A stretch of DNA of 64,000 nt from Roseiarcus sp963770035 (lineage in GTDB: Bacteria; Pseudomonadota; Alphaproteobacteria; Rhizobiales; Beijerinckiaceae). The stretch covers positions 186,001 through 250,000 of the forward strand of contig CAVYON010000045.1 of the NCBI GenBank assembly GCA_963770035.1, in the 5' to 3' direction. The stretch's first letter is position 1. Every line of letters begins with the position of its first letter. A model generated the notes under the pieces. The model saw only the letters and a program-made list of their open reading frames with translations. It was not told the DNA's origin and did no database searches. This document shows, in pieces, positions 44,564-54,653 of this stretch. A program made the position numbers and the translations under genes.

Positions 44564-45695
44564 CTACTTGACGCCCAGCAACGCGAGCATGATCGCGCCG
44601 GAGATCGCCGTGCCGAACACGCCGGCGAGATTGGGCCCCATCGCGTGATAGATCAGGTAGTTTTCCTTGTCGTACTCGAGCGCCACGTTGTGGCTGACCC
44701 TGGCCGCGATCGGCACCGAGGCGATCCCCGCCGAGCCTAGCAGCGGATTGATCTTTTCCTTCAGGAAAAGGTTCAGGATCTTGGCGCCGACGACGCCCGA
44801 GCCGGTGCCGAACAGGAAGGCGAAGAGGCCGAGGACGACGATCTCGATCGTGTCGAAGGTCAGGAAACCGCTCGGCGGCCATGGTCGAGCCGATCGCGAC
44901 GGTCAGCACGATGATGATCACGTTCATCAGGTCGTTGGCCGCGGTCCTCGCCAGACGGTTGACGACCAGGACCTCGCGAAACAGGTTGCCGAGCATCAGC
45001 ATGGTGATCAGCGGCGCGACCGGCGGGAAGAACAGGTTGACGACGATGCCGATGACGATCGGGAAGGCGATCTTCTCGAGCCGGGTCACCTGCCGCGACT
45101 GCTTCATCCGGATCAGCCGCTCCTCGGGCGTGGTGAGCAGCTTCATGATCGGCGGCTGGATCAGCGGCATCAGCGCCATGTAGGAATAGGCGGCGACGGA
45201 GATCTGCGGCAGCAGGTGCGGCGCGAGCTTGACCGCCATGAAGATCGCCATCGGCCCGTCGGCGCCGCCGATGATGCCGATCGCGCCGGCTTCCTTGAGG
45301 GTGAAGCCGAGTAGCTTGGCCCCGATCAGCGCGACGAAGATGCCCAGATGCGCCGCCGCGCCGAGGATGACGAGCCGCGGATTGGCGATCATGGGGGCGA
45401 AGTCGGTCATCGCCCCGACGCCGAAGAAGATGAGCGGCGGCACGACGAGCAGTTGCACGCCCTCGTAGGCGTAGTGAAACAGGCCGCCCGGCTGGGTGAG
45501 ATCAGATCCCGGCACGTTGGAGATGATGCATGAGAAGCCAATGCCGATCAGCAGAAGCGGTTCGTACCCCTTGGCGATCGCCAGATAAATCATGCCGCAG
45601 CCGATGGCGATCATGACCACGTTTCCCCACCAGAGGTGGGCGAGGCCGGTCTGATCCATCAGAGCGCCGAGAAACGACAGCAACTGGTCTATCAA
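44564..45695 (-). pseudogene. Sodium-pumping decarboxylase beta subunit, one frameshift
   Basis: OadB/MmdB/GcdB-type integral membrane subunit that couples decarboxylation of carboxybiotin to Na+ export. Residues to GSTMAAERF read in one frame, including the Na+ site GIIGGADGPMAIF; after that the frame changes at the AAA run 44865-44867 (one extra base) and continues as FLTFDTIEIVVL… to ALLGVK and a TAG at 44564-44566. With one base removed the gene is 376 residues, the normal length, so the error model fits better than true decay. Last gene of the decarboxylase operon. Confidence 0.83.
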
Positions 45696-45731
45696 GCGAG
45701 ATACCCCCTCCAGCTCATAGTGAGCGGGCGA

Positions 45732-45890
45732 TCAGTGATGGCTTCTGCGCAAAGCCTCTTCGTCGATCTTGCCGAGCCGGTTGAGGAGCGGGAAAAGCGC
45801 CAACACCACGCCGATTCCGGTGATCATCAGCATCGACATGAAGAAGTCGATCAGGCTGAGCATGAAAGCGCCATAGAGCGTGTCGGGCAT
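45732..45890 (-). CDS. Small single-TM protein inside the decarboxylase operon
   Basis: 52 residues from ATG 45890 (MPDTLYGAFMLSLIDFF) with one TM helix (FFMSMLMITGIGVVLALFPLL) and a basic/acidic tail ending EEALRRSHH. It sits between the biotin-carrier and beta-subunit genes with short gaps. Size and topology fit an accessory (delta/epsilon-like) subunit of the Na+ pump. Absent from longer-ORF calls because of its size. Confidence 0.65.
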   Translation of the reverse strand: MPDTLYGAFMLSLIDFFMSMLMITGIGVVLALFPLLNRLGKIDEEALRRSHH

Positions 45891-45908
45891 TGTCACAGGG
45901 ATGCTCCC

Positions 45909-46294
45909 TCAGGCGAGCGTGAGCAGAACGGCGCCGGTGTCGACGGAGTCGCCGGGCTTGACCGCGATCGACACGACCTTGCCGGCGCCATGGGCATGCA
46001 CCTCGGTCTTCATCTTCATCGCTTCGATCGTGGCGATCTTGTCGCCGGCCTTGACCGCCTGGCCGATCATCACCTCGACCGACTGGACGGTGCCGGCGAG
46101 CGGCGCGACCTCGTCGCCCGCCGCCGCGGCCGGTCTGACCACGAACGCGGCGGTGGCGCCGCCGCAGCCGCCACCGCGGCCGAAGCCGCCGCGACCGAAC
46201 CGGGCCACGCCGTCCCGGAGCCCTCGGCGGCGATCTCCTCCACGACGACCTCGTACGTCTGCCCGTCGACGCTGATTCTGAATTTCCTCTGCAT
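45909..46294 (-). pseudogene. Biotin carrier (gamma-type) subunit, frameshifted
   Basis: N-terminal part MQRKFRISVDGQTYEVVVEEI in one frame, then an Ala/Pro-rich linker with a frame change near 46160-46200, then the biotinyl domain in another (VAPLAGTVQSVEVMIGQAVKAG, KIATIEAMKMKTEVHAH). The AMKM lysine is the biotin attachment site. It carries CO2 from the carboxyltransferase to the membrane beta subunit. The length (386 bp) is one base off a multiple of three. Confidence 0.8.
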
Positions 46295-46323
46295 ACCGCA
46301 ACTCCCGATCGAAAAAACACGCG

Positions 46324-46692
46324 TCAGTGCGGGCGATGGCTCACCGCGTGCGACGTCTGGTGCAGCCAGCGGCCTTCGGCCGTCCAGGCGTGCCCGGTCG
46401 ACTGCATCGGCGATATGGATGACCCGGAAGCCGTAGGCGGCGACGGCGGCCGCGATCGCGGCGACATGATGTGGCGGCACGCCGTCGAGTTCGGCGCGCC
46501 GCGACCGCACGCGCGTCGACAAGCGCGCCGGCCTTCTTGCGCTCGGCCTCCGCGGCCGCTTCCGCTTTTTGCCGGGCGATCTCGGACCGCTCGACCCAGC
46601 TCAGGAAGCGCCCGACATGCACGACGAGGAAGCCCAGGATAACGACGACGGCGATCGCGCCGAGCCCAAATTTGATCGTCTCGAAGAGTCAT
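46324..46692 (-). pseudogene. OadG-like gamma/delta membrane subunit, frameshifted
   Basis: One N-terminal TM helix (IKFGLGAIAVVVILGFLVVHVG), a charged coiled coil (ERSEIARQKAEAAAEAERKKAG), then HHVAAIAAAVAAYGFRVIHIADA and a terminal WTAEGRWLHQTSHAVSHRPH. These pieces are in three frames (changes near 46690, 46510 and 46400). Order and topology match OadG-type subunits that anchor the carboxyltransferase to the membrane. Three indels in 370 bp suggest poor sequence quality. Confidence 0.65.
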
Positions 46693-46716
46693 GGCGTTCC
46701 TTCGCCCGGTTGCCTG

Positions 46717-48280
46717 TTAAAGGGGGATGTTGCCGTGCTTCTTCGGCGGCCGCACCTCGCGTTTCGACAGCGCCTTTCTCAGCGCCAGCGCGATCGTCGA
46801 GCGGGTGATCGCCGGCTCGATGACGTCGGTGATATAGCCTTTCGCCGCCGCCATATAGGGCGAGGCGAATTCGGCGCGATAGGCGGCGGCGAGTTCGGCG
46901 CGCCTTCGCCTTCGGGTCCTCGGCCGCCTTCAAGTTCCTTGTTGTAGAGAACCTTGACCGCGCCCTCGGCGCCCATCACCGCGATTTCGGCGGTCGGCCA
47001 GGCGAAGACGAAATCGGCGCCCATTTCCTGGCTGCACATCGCCAGATAGGAGCCGCCGTAGGCCTTGCGCAGGATCACCGTCACCTTCGGCGTCGTGCAC
47101 GAGGCGTAGGCGAACAGCAGCTTGGCGCCGTGCCGGATGATGCCGCCGCGCTCCTGCTCGACGCCGGGCATGAAGCCGGGAACGTCGACGAGGTGACGAG
47201 CGGGATGTTGAAGCAGTTGCAGAAGCGGATGAAGCGCGCGCCCTTGTCGGCCGCGTCCATGTCGAGCGCGCCCGGCCCGGACCGTCAGGCTGGTTGGCGA
47301 TGATGCCGACGACGATGCCCTCGATCCGGCCGAAACCGACGATCAGGTTCTCGGCGAACGAGCGGTGCACTTCGAGAAACTCGCCGGGATCGACGATGTG
47401 CTCGATGATGCCGCGCACGTCCATCGGCATCTGGGGATCGTCCGGGATCAGGGCGCTCGATGCCGGTCGTCCTCGACGAGTCGCGATGTCCGCGCTCGGC
47501 CGGTGCGGCGGATCCTCGGAATTGTTGCGGCGGCAGATAGGAGAGCAGCTTGGTGACGATTCGGATCGCGTCGGCGTCGTCCTCGGCGAGGAAGTGCACG
47601 TTGCCGGAGACCGAGGCGTGCATGTCGGCGCTGCCGACTTCGTCCATCGTCACCGCCTTGCCCGGTCACCGCCTTGATCACCTCCGGCCCGGTGATGAAC
47701 ATGTAGGCGTTCTTCCGGGTCATGACGACGAAGTCCATCAGCGCCGGCGAATAGGCGGCGCCGCCGGCGCAGGGGCCGCAGACCACGGCGATCTGCGGCA
47801 CCACGCCCGAAAGCAGGACGTTCATGATAGAAGACGTCGCCGTAGCCGGAGAGCGCGTCAACGCCTTCCTGGATGCGGGCGCCGGCGGAATCCTTGAACG
47901 CGACGACCGGCGAGCCGAGCTTGGCGGCCTGCTGCATCAGCGCGACGATCTTTTTGGCGTGCATCTTGCCGAGCGAGCCGCCGACGACCGTGAAATCCTG
48001 GCTGAACGCCGAGACGACGCGTCCTGCGACGTAGCCCGTGCCAGCCACCACGCCATCGGCGGGAAGGTCCTTGTTTTCCATGCCGAAGAAGCGGGCGGAA
48101 TGGTGGATGTGAGTCCCCGAGCTCCTGGAAGGTGTTTTCCTGGAACAGCGCGTCGAGCCGATCGCGCGCTGTCATGAGCCCCTTCGCGCGCCGCTGCGCG
48201 AGCTTGTCCGCGCCGCCGCCGGACAGGATGGCCTGCCTGCGTTTGCGCAGGTCCTCGAGCAGCTCCAAGGAAAGCGTCAT
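46717..48280 (-). pseudogene. Acyl-CoA carboxyltransferase (MmdA/PccB type), multiply frameshifted
   Basis: Pieces of a single carboxyltransferase of about 515 residues: MTLSLELLEDLRKRRQAI, GGADKLAQRRAKGLMTARDRL, FSQDFTVVGGSLGKMHAKKI, FKDSAGARIQEGVDAL, VCGPCAGGAAYSPALMDF, GNVHFLAEDDADAIRIV, FIIANQPDG-type core, PGFMPGVEQERGGIIRHGAK, then KREVRPPKKHGNIPL and a stop at 46717-46719. At least six frame changes. Next to a Na+-pump beta subunit and biotin carrier and with no biotin carboxylase, it should be the alpha subunit of methylmalonyl-CoA (or glutaconyl-CoA) decarboxylase rather than propionyl-CoA carboxylase. Start at 48280; 48328 possible. Confidence 0.78.
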
Positions 48281-48328
48281 CTCGTCACCGTTTGCATGGA
48301 CGTCGATCGTCGGAAAGGGAGGCGACAA

Positions 48329-49009
48329 AGGAACGCGCGGTCTGGCGGTCGCACTCCGACCTCCTGCGGCGCCGGATTCGAGGCCCGCAGCGGGTTCCAG
48401 CCTTCGTCGGTCCCCTCCCGTTCTGAAGACCGAAGTATAAACTCTGCCCGCGAAAGATACAGATGTTCATTCCCGTTTCTCCCGGCGGCGGCCCTAGCCG
48501 AAAGGCTTAGCGTCAAGAGGCGATTGCCGTGGGCGATCGCTCGCCGCGCATCTTCGCGCAAACGCCCGCGCTGCGGCGGATTCCGCTGCGCCGCCGCATC
48601 CGGCGGCGACACGCCGCTAGCGGCTGCGCGCCGCGAAGACGTTCGCAAATCGGCCAACGCCGCGACGATCAGCCGCGGGCCTTTTGCGCCCCCGCGACCC
48701 CATCGGTCGGCGACGCCGCGCCCTCGTGCCGCGTTGGACAATACGACCGTGTTTGCGGCGCCGCAATCTGCCGCATTGCTTGTTTTGGACTCGTGATCGA
48801 CTATGCCTTGCGGCAGGGCCCTAGTCGCGCCAAACTTGGTTTGGAGCGGTTGTCCTGCGGGGCGTCGGTGCGTCGATGTCGGCCCGTGACCGTCCGGCCG
48901 GCTGACGTCGACCCGTTTCGGCGATCAAAGTTGATATCAGGGCTCATCTGGGGCTGCGGGGAACGAACGGCGCGCGCAAAGGCGCGCGCCTGAAGATGCG
49001 GAGGCTGCA
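48329..49009. other. Divergent intergenic stretch with nothing recognised
   Basis: About 680 bp between the divergent carboxyltransferase and PEP carboxykinase genes. Frames here are GC-composition artefacts. No dyad, repeat or RNA I can support; it must carry both promoters. Confidence 0.4.
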
Positions 49010-50873
49010 GTGAATCTGGAACAGACTGTACCGGTCAAAATGACCAACGAGGGCCTGCAAGCCTGGGTCGACAAGATGGAGCGCCTCTGCAAGCCGGACA
49101 GCGTCCATTGGTGCGACGGCACGGTCGAAGAAAACGACATGCTGTGCGAGCAGATGGTAAAGGCCGGCACGTACATCCGGCTCAATCCTGAAAAGCGCCC
49201 CAACTCCTTTCTCGCGCGCTCGCACCCCTCCGACGTGGCCCGGGTCGAGGAAAGGACCTACATCTGCTCGAGCAACAAGGTCGACGCCGGCCCCACCAAC
49301 AACTGGGCGCCGCCGGCCGAGATGCGCGAGACGATGCTCGGGCTGTTCGACGGCTGCATGCGCGGCCGCACCATGTACGTGATCCCGTTCAGCATGGGCC
49401 CGCTCGGCTCGCCGATCGCCAAGATCGGCGTGCAGATCACCGACAGTCCCTATGTCGTGACGAACATGCGCATCATGACCCGTATGGGGAGCGCGGTGCT
49501 CGACGTGCTCGGCAGACGGCCCGTTCATCCCCTGCATGCATTCGGTCGGCGCGCCGCTCATGCCCGGACAGAACGACGTGGCCTGGCCGTGCGAGGGCGA
49601 CATAGGCCGGAAGTACATCGTGCACTTCCCGGAGACCTACGAGATCTGGTCCTACGGTTCGGGCTACGGCGGCAACGCGCTGCTCGGCAAGAAGTGTCTC
49701 GCGCTGCGCATCGCTTCGGTGATGGCCCGCGACGAAGGCTGGCTTGCCGAGCACATGCTGATCATGGGCATCCATTCGCCTCAGAGCCTGACCGGGAAGG
49801 CAGAAAGAACGTACCTCGGCGCCGCGTTCCCGAGCGCCTGCGGTAAGACGAACCTCGCGATGCTGGTGCCGCCGAAGGAACTCGAAGGCTGGAAGGTCAC
49901 CACGGTCGGCGACGACATCGCGTGGATCAAGAAGGACGAGAACGGGGTCTTGCGCGCGATCAATCCGGAAGCGGGATTCTTCGGCGTGGCGCCGGGAACG
50001 AACGAGCAGTCGAACCCCAACGCGATGGCGAGTTGCGCACGAAATACGATCTTCACCAACACGGCGCTGACCGACGACGGCGACATCTGGTGGGAGGGCA
50101 TGACGGAGACCACGCCCGCGCACCTGATCGACTGGACCGGCAAGGACTGGACGCCCGGTTGCGGCCGCCCTGCGGCCCATCCGAACTCGCGCTTCACGGC
50201 GCCCGCTTCGCAGTGCCCGTCGATCGATCCCGAATGGGAGAATCCCGCCGGCGTGCCGATCAGCGCGTTCTTGTTCGGCGGCCGCATGCGCAAGAACATG
50301 CCGCTCGTCTACCAGGCGTTCAACTGGGCGCACGGCGTCTACCTTGCCGCCACCATGGGCTCCGAGGCGACGGCGGCGGCGATCGGCGTTACCGCGACCC
50401 GGCGCGACCCGATGGCGATGCTGCCGTTCTGCGGCTACAACATGGCCGACTACTTCAACCACTGGCTGGACGTCGGCCGTCAGGTCGCCAACCCGCCGCG
50501 CATTTTCCGGGTCAACTGGTTCCGCCGCGACGACGACGGCAAGTTCCTGTGGCCCGGCTTCGGCCAGAACATGCGCGTCTTGAAGTGGGTCGTCGATCGC
50601 GTGCGCGGGCGGGGCTACGCCGTGGAGAGCCCGATCGGCTGGATGCCGCGTTACGAGGACATCGACTGGCGCGGCCTCCCCTATGATCGCGACACCTTCC
50701 ACGAGCTCATGACGGTCGGTCGCGACGCGGGCGCGGAGGAGGCGCATCTGCACGAGGAGCTGTTCGACCGCTTCTTCGACCGCATCCCGAAGGAGTTCGT
50801 CTACGAGCGCGAAATGTTGCGTTCGCGCCTCTGGCGCTCGCCGGCCCGCTGGCAGCTCGCGCGCGAGGTCTGA
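49010..50873 (+). pseudogene. pckG: GTP-dependent phosphoenolpyruvate carboxykinase, one frameshift
   Basis: Frame one gives MNLEQTVPVKMTNEGLQAWV to RMGSAVLDVLG; after one extra base (A at 49514) frame two continues DGPFIPCMHSVGAPLMPGQ and runs to the end. It has the GTP-class kinase-1a motif FPSACGKTNLAML, the Mn-binding VGDDIAWIK and the GGRMRKNMPLVYQAFNW region. Removal of one base gives 620 residues, normal for PckG. It converts oxaloacetate + GTP to PEP. As this is a conserved central enzyme, a sequencing error is more likely than a pseudogene. An intrinsic terminator follows. Confidence 0.88.
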
Positions 50874-50892
50874 GCGGCGAAGCCACTCAGAC

Positions 50893-50934
50893 AAGGGACA
50901 ACGGGTCGGTTGGACCCGTGGTCCCTTTCTTTTG
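50893..50934 (+). terminator. Intrinsic terminator of pckG
   Basis: Long stem AAGGGAC-A-ACGGGTC (50893-50907) with GACCCGT-G-GTCCCTT (50913-50927), loop GGTTG, followed by TCTTTT. 20 bp after the pckG stop on the same strand. Confidence 0.85.
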
Positions 50935-50996
50935 CGCGGGGACCGGTCTGTCCCTTCGGCGTTTGCGCCGACCCCACAGGCGCCTGACCGGGCCGC

Positions 50997-51710
50997 TCAG
51001 GCCTGGACTTCGGCCTCCCAGGTCGCATGAACCACACCGGGGCGGCTCTCCAGCGCCGCGACGACCGCGTTGAGTTCGTTCGGCACGATCGCGGTGGCGA
51101 CGAGCGTGGCCACAATCTCGACGATGTCGTCGCCTCGCTCTTCTGCTTCGACGTCCGCGACCGGATAGTGCGCCGCTTCCAGCGCCTCTATCAGCGCCTC
51201 CCGGGTCTCGCCCGCCGTGTCGGCGCTCACCGACAGGCGCACCTCGTAGGTCGCCTCGCCGGTCTCCTCGTCGATCGGGATGCGATTGATCCGGTTGACG
51301 AGCGGCCGGAGCAGCGTGTTTCCGGCGATGACGAAGCCGGTCAGCATGGCCGACTCGATTACGAGGCCCGCTCCCGAACCGGCGCCGACGGCGGCGGAGC
51401 ACCAGAGGGTGGCCGCGGTGTTCAGCCCGCGCACGTTGAGGCCTTCCTTCATGATCGCGCCCGCGCCGAGAAAGCCGATGCCGGACACCACATAGGCCAT
51501 GACTTGCGTCGAAGCCGGGCCGCCGATCCTGAGGCCGAAGTCGACGAACGCCGCCGCGCCGACCGCCACAAGCGCATTGGTGCGCAGACCCGCCGACCGT
51601 TGCCGGTACTGGCGCTCGGCGCCGATCAGCGTGCCGAAGACGAAAGCCGCGGCGAGGCAGATCGCGCTGTTGATCAGGGCGTCGAGATCGAAGGTGGAGA
51701 GAAAGCGCAT
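50997..51710 (-). CDS. MgtC/SapB-family inner-membrane protein
   Basis: 237 residues from ATG 51710 (MRFLSTFDLDALINSAICL). N-terminal MgtC domain with four to five TM helices and family motifs (GTLIGAERQYRQRSAGLRTNALV, GIGFLGAGAIM, LNTAATLWCSAAVG), then a cytosolic ACT-like C-terminal domain (ATYEVRLSVSADTAGETREAL). MgtC proteins modulate Mg2+/phosphate homeostasis and the F1Fo ATPase in other bacteria. The long frame in another register across this gene is a shadow. Confidence 0.85.
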   Translation of the reverse strand: MRFLSTFDLDALINSAICLAAAFVFGTLIGAERQYRQRSAGLRTNALVAVGAAAFVDFGLRIGGPASTQVMAYVVSGIGFLGAGAIMKEGLNVRGLNTAATLWCSAAVGAGSGAGLVIESAMLTGFVIAGNTLLRPLVNRINRIPIDEETGEATYEVRLSVSADTAGETREALIEALEAAHYPVADVEAEERGDDIVEIVATLVATAIVPNELNAVVAALESRPGVVHATWEAEVQA

Positions 51711-52000
51711 GCGTCCCTGCAGCCGACGGGATCTGGCAAGGCGCGTCCTCGCATGCGTCCGCAGCGAAGTCGAGCGCCCATCCCCGAGCCTCGAAACCGG
51801 CCGCGGGACGCCTTGGCGGGGGGCCGGGCTCAAAGTTGGAAGTTTTCGTCGTTGCGCCAGACGCCAATCTGCCGCTAAGTCATTGAAATCATTGAATCCC
51901 TCGACCGAAAATCAGGCAAATCCCTATGTAAGCCCTTGAAAATAAAGGACTCCCGTCAGAAAAACGCGGTCATCCCGGTCGACCGCCAGGCTGCTCCCGC

Positions 52001-52447
52001 CTATCGGCCCGCGGCCGGTCCCGGCGACGGCTTCCCCAGCGCTTCGAGCGCCGCGATCCCGTCGGCCGGCAAACTCCACGCGCGCCCCGCAGCAATGACA
52101 GCGGCCAGGTACTCTGGCTTCGGGGCGCCCGGGCCGGCGTTGGCGCCGAAATAGACGATCGCTCGCTTCGCTCCGCCCGCCGCCACGACCGGCTGGACGG
52201 CCTTGGCGTAAAGCCCCTTCGGCAGGCCTTCGAAACGGTCGAGCGCCGGGACGTCGGCGAGCGCCAGGTCCCACAGCACGCCGTGAACCGCAGCGCGTGG
52301 CGCGCGGACGGCCGTCAGCCAGCCCTCGCGCATGATCGCGAGCCGGTGGCGCTCGAGCCGGGCGAGGCCGATCGGTTTCGAGCGCGGACAGCGGCGCGCC
52401 ATCGCCTCGACGTCCATGTTTGCGCCATAGGCGAAATAGAGAGGCAT
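52001..52447 (-). CDS. Gamma-glutamylcyclotransferase-fold protein
   Basis: 148 residues starting MPLYFAYGANMDVEAM, the diagnostic YxxYGxNM nucleotide-type loop of the GGCT/AIG2 fold, with the catalytic Glu in DRFEGLPKG. It would cyclise gamma-glutamyl amines to 5-oxoproline. It starts 4 bp after the rsh stop on the same strand, so it is co-transcribed. The preceding 51711-52000 has no gene. Confidence 0.82.
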   Translation of the reverse strand: MPLYFAYGANMDVEAMARRCPRSKPIGLARLERHRLAIMREGWLTAVRAPRAAVHGVLWDLALADVPALDRFEGLPKGLYAKAVQPVVAAGGAKRAIVYFGANAGPGAPKPEYLAAVIAAGRAWSLPADGIAALEALGKPSPGPAAGR

Positions 52448-52451
52448 CCCC

Positions 52452-54653
52452 TTACCCGCTCAGCCTTTCGACCTTGTGGACGACGCTCTTGCCGCGCAGT
52501 TCGGACAGGATGGCGTTCAGGTGCTGGATGTCGCGCACCTGCAGGTCGATGCGCAGGTCGCGGAAATCCGCGCCGCTCGCCGTCGACGAAATGGCGTCGA
52601 TGTTGGCCCCATACTCTCCGATGACGATGGCGATGACCCCGAGCGCGCCCGGCTCGTTGAGCATGGTGATGACGATCTGGGTCGAATAGACGGCGTTGTC
52701 GGCAGCCTCGAGGTCCCAGCGCACGTCGAGCCAGCGGTCGGGCTCGTCGTTGAAATCGGCCAGCGCCGGCGAGTGAATCGGATAGATGGTGATGCCCTCC
52801 GCCCCGCGGATGCCGACAATTCGTTCGCCCGGCACGGCGCCGCCCTTCGGGGCGAAGCGGACGGTGGTGTCCGGATCGAGACCGCGAACCGGCGCGGCCG
52901 CCGCGCCGGCTTCCGATTTCCCAGGCGTCCCGGGCACGCGGAAGACGAGGTTCGCGGCCTTCGGCAGTTCGAACCAACCGGCCTCGTTCTGCGGCACGGC
53001 CGGGCCCGCCTTGCGCTCGTCCTTGAAGTCGGGATGGACGGCGCGCACGACGTCGCTCGAATAGATCTCGCCGCGGCCGACGCCGACCATCACGTCGTCG
53101 ATTGACGCCCGGGCGAGACGCGGCAGGGCCGCCTTCAGCTTCGATTCGGAGAACTTGCGCCCGGCCCGCTCGAAGGCGCGCTCGACGATCTGGCGACCGA
53201 GCCCACCAAACTGCTGCTTGGCCGCATCGCGGGTGGCGCGCCGGATGGCCGCCCGCGCCCGCCCCGTCACCACGACGCTGTCCCAGGCGGCCGGCGGCGT
53301 ACTCCGGTCGGAGCGGGAGATCTGCACCTCGTCGCCATTCTGCAGCACCGAGATCAGCGGCGCGATGCGGCCGTTGATCTTGCAGCCGACCGCCGAATTG
53401 CCGATGTCGGTGTGGACTGCATAGGCGAAGTCGATGGCGGTCGCCCCGCGCGGCAGCGCGATCAGCCGGCCCTTGGGGGTGAAGCAGAACACCTGGTCGT
53501 GGAACAGCTCGAGCTTGGTGTGCTCGAGGAACTTCTCCGAATCGTCGCTCGCCAGCGCCTCGATCGTCTGTCTCAAGCCCCGGTAGGCGCGGCTCTCGCT
53601 GACGCCGGGCGTATCCGGACGGCCGTCCTTGTAGATCGTGTGCGCGGCGATGCCATATTCGGCAACCTCATGCATCTCATGGGTACGGATCTGCAGTTCG
53701 ACCCGCTGGCTGCCCGGCCCGATGACGGTGGTATGGATCGAGCGGTAGTCGTTCTGCTTGGGCGTCGAAATGTAGTCCTTGAAGCGGCCCGGCACCACCG
53801 GCCAGGTCGTATGGGCGACGCCGACCGCAGCGTAACAGTCGGCGACCGTGTCGACCAGAATGCGGAAGCCGTAGATGTCCGACAGCTGCTCGAAGGCGAT
53901 CGAGCGCCGCTCCATCTTCCTCCAGATCGAGTACGGCGCCTTTTGCCGGCCTTTGACGTCGACCTTGATGCCGCGGCGGACAAACTGGTCGGTCAGTTCC
54001 GCGGCGATGCGGGCGATGAGCGCGCCGTTCTTGGTCCTGAGCGCCTCGAGTCGGGTGAGGATCAGCTGATAGGCGTCCGGCATCAGGCAGCGGAACGACA
54101 GGTCCTCGAGTTCGCTCCGCATGCTCTGCATGCCCATCCGGCCGGCGAGCGGCGCATAGATGTCGAGCGTGTCCTGGGCGATCCGGGCGCGCTTCGCCTC
54201 CGGCACATACTGCAGGGTGCGCATGTTGTGCAGCCGGTCGGCGAGCTTGACCAGCAGCACGCGGGCGTCGTCGGCGATCGCCAGCAGAAGCTTGCGGAAG
54301 TTTTCGGCCTGCTGCGCATGCCTGGTGACGAAGTCGAGCTTGCCGAGCTTGGTCAGTCCGTCGACCAGGCCGCCGATCTCCTCGCCGAACGCCTTGTTGA
54401 CGTCGTCGCGGGTAATCTCGGTGTCTTCGATCGTGTCGTGCAGCATCGCCGCCACGATGGTGGCGTCATCGACCTTGAGGTCGGTCAGAATGGCCGCGAC
54501 TTCGAGCGGGTGTGAAAAATAAGGATCGCCCGAGGCGCGCTTCTGCATTCCGTGCGCCTTCATCGCAAAGACGTAGGCGCGGTTCAGGAGCTCTTCATTG
54601 GCGTTTGGATTGTAGCGGCGGACACGTTCCACCAGTTCATATTGCCGCATCAT
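52452..54653 (-). CDS. rsh: Bifunctional (p)ppGpp synthetase/hydrolase Rsh
   Basis: 733 residues from ATG 54653 (MMRQYELVERVRRYNPNAN). HD hydrolase domain (HPLEVAAILTDLK, MLHDTIEDTEIT, LVKLADRLHNMRTL), synthetase domain (GRQKAPYSIWRKM, DIYGFRILVDTV, DYRSIHTTVIGPG), TGS domain (FTPKGRLIALPRGATAIDFAYAVH, split for display) and C-terminal ACT (VITMLNEPGALGVIAIVIGEYG). Both activities look intact, as usual for the single alphaproteobacterial Rsh. The rpoZ gene that often precedes rsh is not found upstream here. Confidence 0.93.
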   Translation of the reverse strand: MMRQYELVERVRRYNPNANEELLNRAYVFAMKAHGMQKRASGDPYFSHPLEVAAILTDLKVDDATIVAAMLHDTIEDTEITRDDVNKAFGEEIGGLVDGLTKLGKLDFVTRHAQQAENFRKLLLAIADDARVLLVKLADRLHNMRTLQYVPEAKRARIAQDTLDIYAPLAGRMGMQSMRSELEDLSFRCLMPDAYQLILTRLEALRTKNGALIARIAAELTDQFVRRGIKVDVKGRQKAPYSIWRKMERRSIAFEQLSDIYGFRILVDTVADCYAAVGVAHTTWPVVPGRFKDYISTPKQNDYRSIHTTVIGPGSQRVELQIRTHEMHEVAEYGIAAHTIYKDGRPDTPGVSESRAYRGLRQTIEALASDDSEKFLEHTKLELFHDQVFCFTPKGRLIALPRGATAIDFAYAVHTDIGNSAVGCKINGRIAPLISVLQNGDEVQISRSDRSTPPAAWDSVVVTGRARAAIRRATRDAAKQQFGGLGRQIVERAFERAGRKFSESKLKAALPRLARASIDDVMVGVGRGEIYSSDVVRAVHPDFKDERKAGPAVPQNEAGWFELPKAANLVFRVPGTPGKSEAGAAAAPVRGLDPDTTVRFAPKGGAVPGERIVGIRGAEGITIYPIHSPALADFNDEPDRWLDVRWDLEAADNAVYSTQIVITMLNEPGALGVIAIVIGEYGANIDAISSTASGADFRDLRIDLQVRDIQHLNAILSELRGKSVVHKVERLSG

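Noticed and set aside
46717..48280. Propionyl-CoA carboxylase beta subunit
   Set aside because: The motifs fit, but the neighbours are a Na+-pump beta subunit, an OadG-like subunit and a biotin carrier with no biotin carboxylase, so a decarboxylase is favoured.
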